NCBI RefSeq assembly: GCF_000252955.1
Contig: NC_014228.1
Location: forward strand, 2,457,232 to 2,521,231
DNA: 64,000 nt
Direction: 5' to 3'
Source of the DNA: Xenorhabdus nematophila ATCC 19061
Lineage (GTDB): Bacteria > Pseudomonadota > Gammaproteobacteria > Enterobacterales > Enterobacteriaceae
The notes under the pieces were generated by a model that worked only from the letters and a program-made list of their open reading frames with translations, had not been told where the DNA came from and did no database searches. Shown in pieces: positions 28,946 through 37,896 of this stretch (position 1 is the stretch's first letter; each line of letters begins with the position of its first letter). Made by a program: the position numbers and the translations under genes.

Positions 28946-31585
28946 ATGTCAGAAATCAATCGTTCCGTACTTTTTAGTAAACTCAACCGGGTTTTGTTCA
29001 ATTCTTTGGAAAGCGCCACCACCTTTTGTAAATTACGGGGTAATCCTTATGTTGAATTAGTTCACTGGCTGCATCAGCTTACGCAGCAGCAAAACAGCGA
29101 TCTACAGCAAATTATCCGTTATTTTTCATTCGATGAATCTGCTCTGACCAAAGACATTGTTGCCGCTCTGGATCGCTTGCCCCGTGGTGCCAGCGCTATT
29201 TCTGATCTTTCAGAGCATATTGATAATTCGGTTGAACGTGCCTGGACATACTGTTCACTGACATTTGGTGTTGATAAAATCCGCAGTGCACATTTGTTAA
29301 TCGGGATATTAAAAACGTTTAATTTACGCAATGTACTGAAAGCCATTTCAACCCAATTTGACCGGATTAATGCAGATACCTTACTCGACAACGTCAATGA
29401 AATTTGCAGCCACAGCGATGAAGCCCAAGAACGTACCCCGCTCTCAGAAAACAGTACCCAGCCGACAACCCAACAGACAGCGACACATTCCGCCCTGCAA
29501 CTATCCGCATTGCAACGCTATGGACAAGAACTGACTGCCCGTGCACGCAACGGTGAAATTGATCCGGTATCAGGGCGTGATGAAGAAATTCGTCAGATTG
29601 TTGACATCCTGATGCGTCGTCGTCAAAACAACCCCCTGCTAACCGGTGAGGCTGGCGTCGGCAAAACCGCCGTGATTGAAGGACTGGCATTAAAAATTGT
29701 TGCAGAAGAGGTTCCTCCGCCATTGCGTCATGTTCAGCTCTGGTTATTGGATATCGGGATGCTACAAGCAGGCGCCGGCGTTAAAGGCGAATTTGAATCC
29801 CGGTTACGCAACGTGATTGATGAAGTACAATCCAGCCCGATCCCAATCATTCTGTTCATTGATGAAATTCACACCTTGATTGGTGCCGGCGGACAACAAG
29901 GAACCGGGGATGCGGCCAATTTGTTAAAACCGGCATTAGCACGTGGCCTGTTGCGTACGCTTGGTGCCACTACCTGGTCTGAATATAAAAAATATATCGA
30001 AAAAGATCCCGCCCTCACCCGCCGCTTTCAGGTTGTCCAGGTGCATGAACCCGATGAAACCAAAGCATTGCTGATGCTACGCAGTCTGGTCAATATCCTG
30101 GAGAAGCACCACCATGTGCTCTTGCTGGATGAAGCTGTTGACGCTGCCGTGCGTTTATCACATCGCTATATTCCGGCCCGCCAACTGCCGGATAAAGCCA
30201 TAGCACTGCTTGATACCGCTTGTGCCAGAGTTGCAGTCAGCCAGCACGGAGAACCCGCGCAACTGGAAAATTGTCGTCATCAGATAAATGCATTGAAAAT
30301 TGAGCTGGAAATCATAAAACGAGAATCCAGGTTAGGCATCGGTGATACGCAACGTTCAGACATTATTCTGGATCAACTCGCCATTCTGGAAGAACAGAAA
30401 ACCCAAGTGCAGGAACGCTGGGAACAGGAACTTGCTTTAATCGACAAAATTATTTCCTTACGAATTCAATTAAATGAAGAACAGCCTCAGGATACAAAAA
30501 CCCGGCATGACGAGCTGGCAGAATTACAACAACAATTAAAAATATTACAAGGAGAAGAACCCCTTATTTTTGCTGCCGTAGACAGCAATGTGGTTTCTTC
30601 TGTGGTGTCAGACTGGACCGGCATTCCCTTGAACCGCATGGTAAAAGACGAAATCGATTCAGTATTGCAATTAGCCGATACACTCAACCAGCGTGTTATC
30701 GGCCAGTATCACGGATTAGAATTAATCGCAAAACGGGTACGAACCTCACGGGCAAAACTGGATGATCCGAACAAACCAGTTGGTGTTTTCATGCTATGCG
30801 GCCCATCTGGGGTCGGTAAAACGGAAACCGCACTTGCCCTTGCAGAAACGTTATATAGCGGAGAACAAAACCTGATCACCATCAATATGAGTGAATTTCA
30901 GGAAGCACATACCGTATCTACGTTAAAAGGTGCTCCTCCCGGCTATGTCGGTTATGGTGAAGGTGGTGTATTGACCGAAGCAGTCCGACGCCGGCCTTAC
31001 AGTGTCGTTCTGTTGGATGAAATAGAAAAAGCGCACCCTGATGTCCATGAAATTTTCTTTCAGGTCTTCGATAAAGGCTGGATGGAAGATGGCGAAGGTC
31101 GCCACATTGATTTTAAAAATACGATTATTATTCTGACTTCCAATGTCGGGGCTGATCTGGTCAGTTCACTCTGCACTCAGCAAGAAACCATGCCAGAACC
31201 AGAAAAACTCAGCACGGCATTGCGCAGGCCATTATTGAACGTCTTTCCTGCGGCTTTATTAGGGCGTTTACTGGTTATTCCTTACTATCCATTAAGTCAC
31301 AAAGTGATGACAAAAATTGTCTACCTGCAATTAGAAAGGATTCAGAAACGTTTGTCAGAAAATCATGGCATCACAGCAACATTTGATGATGCCATGGTAG
31401 AACACATCGTCAACCGCTGCACCGAAATTGAATCTGGCGGGCGCATGGTTGATGCTATCCTGACAAATACACTACTGCCACAAATCAGCCAGCAACTGCT
31501 TTTTGCCTCCACCCGTGATAAACAATATCGCCAATTAAACGTATTTCTTGACCAAGGTGAATTTCAATTTGAGTTTATGGATTAG
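28946..31585 (+). CDS. clpV: T6SS sheath-recycling AAA+ ATPase ClpV (TssH)
   Basis: An 879-aa Hsp100/ClpB-like unfoldase that disassembles contracted TssBC sheath. After an N-terminal Clp repeat domain come two AAA+ modules. The first has Walker A GEAGVGKT from residue 234 and FIDEIHTLIGAGG. The second has GPSGVGKT from residue 619 and VVLLDEIEKAHPDV. A shorter middle domain than in ClpB, and the position at the end of the tss run, identify it as ClpV. It is the last T6SS gene; the next genes are on the opposite strand. Confidence 0.97.
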   Translation: MSEINRSVLFSKLNRVLFNSLESATTFCKLRGNPYVELVHWLHQLTQQQNSDLQQIIRYFSFDESALTKDIVAALDRLPRGASAISDLSEHIDNSVERAWTYCSLTFGVDKIRSAHLLIGILKTFNLRNVLKAISTQFDRINADTLLDNVNEICSHSDEAQERTPLSENSTQPTTQQTATHSALQLSALQRYGQELTARARNGEIDPVSGRDEEIRQIVDILMRRRQNNPLLTGEAGVGKTAVIEGLALKIVAEEVPPPLRHVQLWLLDIGMLQAGAGVKGEFESRLRNVIDEVQSSPIPIILFIDEIHTLIGAGGQQGTGDAANLLKPALARGLLRTLGATTWSEYKKYIEKDPALTRRFQVVQVHEPDETKALLMLRSLVNILEKHHHVLLLDEAVDAAVRLSHRYIPARQLPDKAIALLDTACARVAVSQHGEPAQLENCRHQINALKIELEIIKRESRLGIGDTQRSDIILDQLAILEEQKTQVQERWEQELALIDKIISLRIQLNEEQPQDTKTRHDELAELQQQLKILQGEEPLIFAAVDSNVVSSVVSDWTGIPLNRMVKDEIDSVLQLADTLNQRVIGQYHGLELIAKRVRTSRAKLDDPNKPVGVFMLCGPSGVGKTETALALAETLYSGEQNLITINMSEFQEAHTVSTLKGAPPGYVGYGEGGVLTEAVRRRPYSVVLLDEIEKAHPDVHEIFFQVFDKGWMEDGEGRHIDFKNTIIILTSNVGADLVSSLCTQQETMPEPEKLSTALRRPLLNVFPAALLGRLLVIPYYPLSHKVMTKIVYLQLERIQKRLSENHGITATFDDAMVEHIVNRCTEIESGGRMVDAILTNTLLPQISQQLLFASTRDKQYRQLNVFLDQGEFQFEFMD

Positions 31586-31637
31586 ATTTGTGAATTTCCA
31601 ATATCTTTAAAAGATATCTGATGTCATTAAACCAACT

Positions 31638-31656
31638 ACAAAACTATTTAGTTTTC
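31638..31656. terminator. AT-rich hairpin between convergent clpV and an Ig-like gene
   Basis: AAAACTA pairs with TAGTTTT at 31640-31655, giving an A-run before and a T-run after the stem as expected of a weak bidirectional terminator. A second palindrome (ATATCTTT/AAAGATAT) lies at 31601-31617. Confidence 0.3.
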
Positions 31657-31672
31657 ACTAATATATCCTAAC

Positions 31673-33070
31673 TCACCCTGATACAGTATTTAAAGGTAAA
31701 ATCAGTATTTGAGAACTCTCTTTACCAACAACGGTATATTGAGCCTGAAACACACCGTCTTTGCCATTCTCACTTGTAGTAAAACCTTGTAAATCAGATT
31801 GCTGAAATAATACTATAAAATCATTGTCTAAATCATCTTCACTAACAATATATCTGCTCTCTAAATGTGCCGTTTTCGGTGAGTTAGAACCCATAAAATA
31901 GGCATTTAAATAGATGTCAACAACCACTTCATCACCAATTTCAATATTTTCGTAATAAGGAATCTTGATTTTTAGCCCTCCAACAATATGGGAATAATTT
32001 ATTGAAACTCCGGGAATAACTAACTGTGGTGGAGATAACGAGCCAGAGCAATCTGGTTCATATTGCGTTATAGATCCCGTTACCTTAAACATGAGTGTTT
32101 CCGAATCACAGCCATTTCCATCGTTATAGCTAATAGTATAAGCAAGAAAATTATAAGCATAATTTGTTTTGAACAAGCTTTTGTCAATACCATAAACATA
32201 TCTACCATTGGTTTCCTTAAGATCGCCCACGTAGGCAATTCGGCCGTTTACCCACACTGAAATTTTCGATGGCAGCGTTGATATTTCAGGAATTGTTATT
32301 TCTACTAAATTCCCTCTTATTTTATCCAGATCCAATACGCCATCACTATTGTCATTGAGTAAATTTGGTGGTGGTAATAGCGATTCTTCCCCACTTGTAT
32401 TTCCAATATTAGTAAAAACAACATAACGAGTCTCAATAAGTGTTCGATTTAATGGACCCATATTAAGAGTAATGATGCCTGGTGCAGTGTTTGCAATTTT
32501 TATAATGGCTTGACCATTTTCATCCGTGTTAACAACATATGCTTTAATTAGATAATTATATATCAAAGAATCTGGAGAAAACACAAAAGCAGGATGGGTT
32601 GGTTGACCACTAAACTTTAACGGATAACTTTTCAACGGCTTATTATCACTATCAACAACATAAATAGTGAGAGTAATTACACTTTCTTTATCTGTTGAAT
32701 CGTAGTGTTCAGTGGGAGCGCAAAATAAAGAATCCAGATTCCAAATAATTCGGGAATTTTTTATTCTATATATAGCACTATAGTGATCTGGATCATTTTC
32801 ACCATCCTCTATGTAAACTGATATCAATAAGTTAGAGTCTTCTTTCCCTTTTATTTTAAGTTTATTAACTGATACCCCTTGACTATTTATGGGAGTGGAC
32901 TTTTGAGTAAACTTAACATTTTTCGAATCTGAAATAGAAGGAAATGCTAACCAACTTACCATCTTATCATTTGTTGTATCATTGATCTTAACGGTAATAG
33001 TCTGTGTCGAACGCACATCCAAAATATCACTTGATAAAGGAGAAATGAAATTTATCTTATCTTCTTTCAT
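31673..33070 (-). CDS. Ig-like repeat protein without signal peptide (paralogue B)
   Basis: About 465 aa, beta-strand-rich, with segments resembling bacterial Ig-like domains (EDGENDPDHYSAIYRIKNS; VVDSDNKPLKSYPLKFSG; DENGQAIIKIANTAPGIITLNM). It shares layout and motifs with the 35341-36822 protein: LLPPPNLL..DGVLDLD here and LPPLFLPL..DNVLDLD there, then an Ig-like C-terminal module with GDEVVVDIYLNAY. No hydrophobic signal peptide is visible at the N-terminus (MKEDKINFISPLSS). The ATG at 33070 follows aggag; an in-frame GTG at 33079 overlaps that Shine-Dalgarno. Last of a minus-strand set with a Hint-domain gene. Function unknown; a surface or secreted role is inferred from the Ig-like fold and neighbours. 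Confidence 0.75.
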   Translation of the reverse strand: MKEDKINFISPLSSDILDVRSTQTITVKINDTTNDKMVSWLAFPSISDSKNVKFTQKSTPINSQGVSVNKLKIKGKEDSNLLISVYIEDGENDPDHYSAIYRIKNSRIIWNLDSLFCAPTEHYDSTDKESVITLTIYVVDSDNKPLKSYPLKFSGQPTHPAFVFSPDSLIYNYLIKAYVVNTDENGQAIIKIANTAPGIITLNMGPLNRTLIETRYVVFTNIGNTSGEESLLPPPNLLNDNSDGVLDLDKIRGNLVEITIPEISTLPSKISVWVNGRIAYVGDLKETNGRYVYGIDKSLFKTNYAYNFLAYTISYNDGNGCDSETLMFKVTGSITQYEPDCSGSLSPPQLVIPGVSINYSHIVGGLKIKIPYYENIEIGDEVVVDIYLNAYFMGSNSPKTAHLESRYIVSEDDLDNDFIVLFQQSDLQGFTTSENGKDGVFQAQYTVVGKESSQILILPLNTVSG

Positions 33071-33128
33071 AAGAATCACTCCTGATTGTAAATTTACAAA
33101 TATAGATAATGCTCCATCAGTTTATTTA

Positions 33129-33416
33129 TTATCTATAAATAGGAATAGTTCGTGACGTAGCATCGGTGATGATATTATCATCACCATCATAAGCAAAAAG
33201 TGTAATGGTGCATTTATCATTGGATGATATAAAATAAGGAAATTGGCAAGATATTGAGTTAGGGTCAGAAATAATGACATTAGTCAATAACTCATGAGGA
33301 ATTATTGAATTAACTTGTGCAATCAAACCAACCACATTCGCAAAGCGAAACCTATTCCAGGAAACCTGGATGAATCCTTTATAATTATAACCAGCCTCTT
33401 TAATATCAATAGCCAT
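33129..33416 (-). CDS. Small unknown protein of the Ig-like/Hint locus
   Basis: A 95-aa protein I do not recognise. It starts MAIDIKEAGYNYKGFIQVSW and looks beta-rich, with two cysteines (ISCQFPYF and DKCTITLF) that might pair if it is exported. No signal peptide or lipobox is present. aaggat precedes the ATG. It lies between the Hint-domain gene and Ig-like paralogue B on the same strand with short gaps (112 and 58 bases), so cotranscription is likely. The SNDKCTITLFAYDGDDN segment reads like a single Ig/fibronectin-type strand pair. Confidence 0.65.
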   Translation of the reverse strand: MAIDIKEAGYNYKGFIQVSWNRFRFANVVGLIAQVNSIIPHELLTNVIISDPNSISCQFPYFISSNDKCTITLFAYDGDDNIITDATSRTIPIYR

Positions 33417-33528
33417 TTTAAATATCCTTGTTATGCTTTAAATAATAAGATAAAGGAAAGAAGAATAATTAATTATCTCTTTCCTTATAGATGATTATAT
33501 TTTAATGGGGGTTTCTTATTTAAAACAA

Positions 33529-35268
33529 TTAATCCTTATTAGAAAGTTTCCCTTGTAATATGTTGTCACCGACCAAAACGCCCCCTGCATATAGTAAAGC
33601 ATCATTTGGTAATAATTTATCTTTACCATTAGTGTTTTCTAACACAAAATTATAAACATTTTGGGATTTGCTATTCTTTCTGTTTACTGAATCAAGTATA
33701 GCTTCCCCGTTACGTGTATATACAGTATCCCCTGCTTTTAAATCTTCTGCACGAATAATTCCATGTTGTGTCAACACTGGATGTGTCGGAGTTAGTGTAA
33801 CTACTTGTTGATTATTTTTTACATTTTTATAATGTAAGTCAACAAAGTCAGTATCAAAACCTACTATGCGACTTTTTATCCTTAAAATTTTACCATCCTT
33901 ACTTAATACAGTATCACCTCGTCGAAGATCTTCAACTTTTCGCTTAGAGCCATCAGCCATATCAATTTGAGTACCTTCAATAATGCAACCATATTGAATA
34001 ACAATAGGATTGTATGCCAATTTGTTAACTGAAGGTTCAAAATTAGGTGCCGAGCTAAAAGTGAATGGAATGATAATTTCTTTATTAGGATTATCTTCAG
34101 GTGCTGTCACTATTGTACCCATAAGAGTTAATGCATATTGGCTATCATTAGCCCAACAAATATTACCGAAGTCTGCATACCCATTTTCTTTTGAAAAATT
34201 CCATTTAAGTGTTCTGCCATTATCATCAATTGTTACGTGCTCCAAAAATTTCTCTTGGCTTATCTCACGCAATTTACAACTTCCTCCTGTAGTTAAGCCT
34301 ATTAAACTAAAATCTATCATTGACTGACTGGGTTTTCCATTTTCAGTTACAATAGGATTTTCAAATGTCACTGACCCAATTACCTCTAGTTGAATATCTG
34401 TCTCGTCGCTAGGTTTCCCTGGTGTCATCGGACCATAGTCACACTCTTCAGGAAAACCCTGATCAGGATCAGGATCAGCTCTATTTAAGCAAATAATAAT
34501 CCGGGAATTGTGGTCTTGTTTTAATTTTGGATCTTTAGGCTCAGGAGCAATATTTTCCATACGCAGTGGAATATCCGCACTTCTGCTAGAAGTATGGAAA
34601 GGCCCATATGGTATTCCATTTAAAGTAAATTGAAGCATTGAAACAGCATGTATAGGAGACTTCTCTATATTATTCGGTGTTCCTGGAGTATGACTTTTTG
34701 CTTCAGTTGTATTAAATCTCACACCTTTATCCTCAAGCCGGTTTGAGCCTGATGCAATTAAATTATCAATAGAGCCGTCCTCTTCCATGGTATAAACCAT
34801 AAGCATATCCTGAAAAAATACAGGAATACTGTCATCCGGATAGTGAATAGAATGAGAAACCTCACCAGTAGCATCTGTACGATCTGGCTTTGTATATTTA
34901 ACTACAGGCTTGCCTAAAAAATGCGAAGGCTGCATGTCATTTTCTGAAGATTGTATACTTTTCCCTCTCATATAAGAGACTTTTTGTCTTGTTTTTATAG
35001 TTTCGATGTCGTTAAAAACCTGAGAATGACTCTCTTTTGTAATACCATGTAGGCGCAAAATGTAAGAATATGCTTGTTCATTTTCAGGCACTGTAAGATC
35101 AATAACATGGGTTTTCCCTTTGTTATTTTCGTGAGCATTACTCAGAAATTTCTTTACAAGATTTTTTTCCTGTAACGATAATCTATTAATATCAGCAGAG
35201 GCATAATAAGATGATACTGTTATCAACAAGAATAAAAGTGATGTTAAAAATTGTTTAATTAAAATCAT
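33529..35268 (-). CDS. Secreted protein with C-terminal Hint (hedgehog/intein) domain
   Basis: A 579-aa protein with an N-terminal signal peptide (MILIKQFLTSLLFLLITVSSYYASA), then a ~400-residue region I do not recognise. The last ~152 residues are Hint-like. The domain begins at Cys428 in GCIIEGTQI (codon 33985-33987), continues with ADGSKRKVEDLRRGDTVL, has the TPTHPVL block with the conserved Thr-x-x-His, and ends VYNFVLEN...GGVLVGDN. The usual terminal His-Asn is replaced by Gly-Asp-Asn, and little follows it, so intein splicing is unlikely; hedgehog-like N-S acyl shift or cleavage at Cys428 is possible. The frame is open to 35310, but the ATG at 35268 gives a clean signal peptide. Confidence 0.75.
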   Translation of the reverse strand: MILIKQFLTSLLFLLITVSSYYASADINRLSLQEKNLVKKFLSNAHENNKGKTHVIDLTVPENEQAYSYILRLHGITKESHSQVFNDIETIKTRQKVSYMRGKSIQSSENDMQPSHFLGKPVVKYTKPDRTDATGEVSHSIHYPDDSIPVFFQDMLMVYTMEEDGSIDNLIASGSNRLEDKGVRFNTTEAKSHTPGTPNNIEKSPIHAVSMLQFTLNGIPYGPFHTSSRSADIPLRMENIAPEPKDPKLKQDHNSRIIICLNRADPDPDQGFPEECDYGPMTPGKPSDETDIQLEVIGSVTFENPIVTENGKPSQSMIDFSLIGLTTGGSCKLREISQEKFLEHVTIDDNGRTLKWNFSKENGYADFGNICWANDSQYALTLMGTIVTAPEDNPNKEIIIPFTFSSAPNFEPSVNKLAYNPIVIQYGCIIEGTQIDMADGSKRKVEDLRRGDTVLSKDGKILRIKSRIVGFDTDFVDLHYKNVKNNQQVVTLTPTHPVLTQHGIIRAEDLKAGDTVYTRNGEAILDSVNRKNSKSQNVYNFVLENTNGKDKLLPNDALLYAGGVLVGDNILQGKLSNKD

Positions 35269-35340
35269 GGGAGTTCTCTTATAAGTTAAGTTATAAAATA
35301 TTTTAAACAAATAGATAACGCTCCAGAATTATTTAAAAAA

Positions 35341-36822
35341 TCACTCTATGTTCATATCTTCATCATAAGTAGAGAGAGGCAAATTCAATATATTAGAATA
35401 AACGAGAATATTTGGGGAAGCATCTGGTATAACCTTATAATCAACTTGAAAAGTACCATAAGATCCTTCAGCATCGCTGGAATAACCCGAGAGATCACCT
35501 TGAGCAATAGTGATAGGAATTTCAGTCTTAAGATTATCTTTATTTATATTAATATCATTATATGTAATGATATTACGTTTTTTTACGTTGCTGTTATCTT
35601 TATAGCCATTCAGATAAATGGTAACGTGAATTTTATCATTTACAGCTTTATTTGTATAATTAGGAATTGTGAGGTGTAAATCTCCAGTAATGGCGGAAAT
35701 ATTTACAAAAGTAACTGTAGTTTCCGGAGCCGCAAGCGTACGCGAAACAGCAGGATCTGGCATTGATAATGTACTGCCTACGGCAGTAAAGTTTTGTACT
35801 GAGGAAGAGAAACTATCACCATTTTCATTAGTTAAAAGATAATAGATCGAATTATCGTTAGTCGTATTAACATGAGTTTTTGCTAATGAAATACCTTCTA
35901 TTAATTTCTTCAATTTATTAATTTTTGCAACTTGATCGTTGATGATAACCGCCCCTAATGTTCTTTCTTCATCAAAGTGTAAGTTGGTAGTTAAACTGGA
36001 TGGTAGGTTAGCCGGATAATAATTTCCTGCATATTCATCTAAATCCAGCACATTATCAATATCTAACGGCAGGAATAGAGGAGGTAAATTTCCTCCCGGC
36101 TCTGTATCAAGGAAGGTAACTTGAGTTAGAACATTTCTCTTATAGAGGCTACCACCTGAATAGTATGAAGCTGTGATATTAAAGATTCCTGGCATAGTTG
36201 CCCCCAGATAGATGGTAGCCACACCTTGAGGATCTGTCTGGACTTGGAATCCTAAATCATTATCATTTTTCAACTGGGTATTTTTGTTTATATCTGAAAA
36301 AAATTGTACTGAAGAACTATGGGTATAAAAATATATTTTGGCTGTTTTTTTGGGATTTCCTGATGTACCGTCAGGTTTTGCATCGGTTACCTTTACTGTT
36401 AATTGTAGAAAATAACCTGTAGTACCAATATTAGCAATATCAGAAAAAGTACTGTAAGCGAGTAAACCAAGTGGAGCGACTAACGGGGATAACAGAACAT
36501 CCTCATAAATATAAGTAATGGTATCAAGTAATTTTTTATTATTGCTATCGGTTATATCTGTAATTTTGAAGGTGATTTTATCTCCAGCTTTTGCATCAGC
36601 AAGCGGGCGAAGAATATTAGTCGTTGTCCCCTTATCGTCGGTAAATAAAGTTAGATAATGAAATTCAGCAATTTTTGCTGAGGACGTATCAAGTTCCCAT
36701 TTCAATTTTCTCTCTGGAACTGAATTACCACTTACGCTATCACTGTAAGTGATTTTTACAGTCAATGATCTATTTTTTATATCAATTGTTTCATTTTTGT
36801 TAGGAATTATTGTTATAGGCAT
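35341..36822 (-). CDS. Ig-like repeat protein without signal peptide (paralogue A)
   Basis: A 493-aa beta-rich protein starting MPITIIPNKNETIDIK, with Ig-like segments such as LTVKITYSDSVSGNSVPERK, TDDKGTTTNILRPLAD and TDPQGVATIYLGATMPGIFN. The last is the classic gain of T-D-x-x-G-x-A seen in Big_1-type repeats. It is a diverged paralogue of the 31673-33070 product: same domain order, shared DNVLDLDE and IHVTIYLNGY motifs. No signal peptide is seen. gaggag-type Shine-Dalgarno precedes the ATG. Upstream gene of the minus-strand set that includes the Hint gene. Confidence 0.75.
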   Translation of the reverse strand: MPITIIPNKNETIDIKNRSLTVKITYSDSVSGNSVPERKLKWELDTSSAKIAEFHYLTLFTDDKGTTTNILRPLADAKAGDKITFKITDITDSNNKKLLDTITYIYEDVLLSPLVAPLGLLAYSTFSDIANIGTTGYFLQLTVKVTDAKPDGTSGNPKKTAKIYFYTHSSSVQFFSDINKNTQLKNDNDLGFQVQTDPQGVATIYLGATMPGIFNITASYYSGGSLYKRNVLTQVTFLDTEPGGNLPPLFLPLDIDNVLDLDEYAGNYYPANLPSSLTTNLHFDEERTLGAVIINDQVAKINKLKKLIEGISLAKTHVNTTNDNSIYYLLTNENGDSFSSSVQNFTAVGSTLSMPDPAVSRTLAAPETTVTFVNISAITGDLHLTIPNYTNKAVNDKIHVTIYLNGYKDNSNVKKRNIITYNDININKDNLKTEIPITIAQGDLSGYSSDAEGSYGTFQVDYKVIPDASPNILVYSNILNLPLSTYDEDMNIE

Positions 36823-37237
36823 AATTTTCTCCTGATAAATTACCCGTGTATTATTCAGAAAGTAATTGCAGACATTGAAAGCCGTGAAAATACAACCATA
36901 TTAATGTAATAATTACACTTACTCATCACCCTCCAAAACAACCACTAATTATGACCATCTAATTTAAAGATCAGTTTGTTTATTTAATTAATAGAGCAGC
37001 GACCTCACTATTTACATTACAATTAAGAAGAGATAATTAAATTAAAATACACTTATTTTTACACTGTAATTATAGCGTGTGTTTATTATGTACTTTTATA
37101 GATATTAAAATTTCAAGGAAAGTCTGTTATTGCAGTGTCTTAAATTTAAATAACAATTGCAACCCTCTAAACCAAAAAAAATTCAAATATTGAAATAAGA
37201 TGTTATTTATATATCTACTCGTCTATTTATTGGGAAA
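36823..37237. promoter_or_regulatory. AT-rich upstream region of the Ig-like/Hint set
   Basis: About 415 noncoding, very AT-rich bases between the Ig-like paralogue A start and the IS200 element. It presumably contains the minus-strand promoter for that set. No assignable operator, hairpin or small gene was found. Confidence 0.35.
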
Positions 37238-37239
37238 TG

Positions 37240-37745
37240 AACAACCCCGCCGCAAGCAGCGGGGTATCTCAAAACAGAGCCAGTTGATGATCTGAATGTA
37301 GTTTGTGATATTTTTTACCTTGATTTTGGACATACCGTCCAATCATCTGTTCATCACCGTGCTTGCCGACCGTACTGGCAAAATAGCCGTCAGTCCAAAA
37401 CTCACCTCCCCACAAAATTTTTTTCACTTGTGGCCAGCGTTTGAATATTTCACGTGCCGTCAGGCTTTTGATTAGTGTGACAATTTTAGTCACACTGTAC
37501 GTAGGCACTGATTGCTCGAGAAAATGGACGTGATCTTTGTCCGTACCTATTTCTAGAAATTTCACCTGATAACGAAGTTCTATCTCCAGACACACCGTTT
37601 TCAGAATCTCATCAACACGGGCATCAAACACGGCTCGCCGATATTTTGCTGGTAAGACAATAGGGTACATTAGCACCGTAACATTATGGCTTTTATGGAT
37701 GTATTCGCTCATCCATTTAGTTTACGCCGCAAGCGGCGGGGAATA
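37240..37745 (-). mobile_element. IS200/IS605-family insertion sequence
   Basis: A compact element holding one TnpA gene. GC-rich subterminal hairpins lie on both sides: one centred on CCGCAAGCAGCGGGG at 37245-37264 and the other on GCCGCAAGCGGC at 37726-37741. Such imperfect palindromes are the single-strand recognition sites of Y1 transposases. Exact ends cannot be fixed without a second copy. It separates the adhesin gene from the Ig-like/Hint set. Confidence 0.75.
37269..37712 (-). CDS. tnpA: IS200-type Y1 transposase TnpA
   Basis: A 147-aa HUH single-strand transposase. The metal-binding HUH motif is His-Val-His in KDHVHFLEQS, and the catalytic tyrosine is in IGRYVQNQG. SHNVTVLMYPIVLPAKYRR is the typical opening. 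The protein is full length and uninterrupted, so the element may be active. No tnpB is present, as in IS200 proper. Confidence 0.92.
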   Translation of the reverse strand: MSEYIHKSHNVTVLMYPIVLPAKYRRAVFDARVDEILKTVCLEIELRYQVKFLEIGTDKDHVHFLEQSVPTYSVTKIVTLIKSLTAREIFKRWPQVKKILWGGEFWTDGYFASTVGKHGDEQMIGRYVQNQGKKYHKLHSDHQLALF

Positions 37746-37791
37746 TAACCCTCAGAGATTAAATTATATTTACCCCCATCTATACCCAATA

Positions 37792-37820
37792 AACTTCTAT
37801 TTGTATCATGCAAACACAAA
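37792..37820. repeat. 29-base dispersed repeat, copy 1
   Basis: The 29 bases here and those at 50447-50475 differ at only three positions (AACTTC-ATTTG-ATC-TGCAAACACAAA). Both lie just beyond a minus-strand terminator. Immediately before it is TATACCCAAT, similar to the edge of the element at 1447. Confidence 0.6.
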
Positions 37821-37823
37821 CCC

Positions 37824-37869
37824 AAAAAACGATGACAGAAAGTTATCAACTGATAACTTTCTGTCATCG
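37824..37869 (-). terminator. Rho-independent terminator of the inverse autotransporter gene
   Basis: A perfect 19-bp stem (37830-37848 with 37851-37869, two-base loop) followed on the minus strand by TTTTTTGGG. It lies 27 bases past the adhesin stop codon. Confidence 0.85.
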
Positions 37870-37896
37870 GCGAAATATGACATAACTCTACGCTTT

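Noticed and set aside
37230..37270. Possible CRISPR-like or REP array suggested by GC-rich palindromes near 37.2 and 37.7 kb
   Set aside because: Only two palindromes exist and they flank a Y1 transposase gene; they are IS200 ends.
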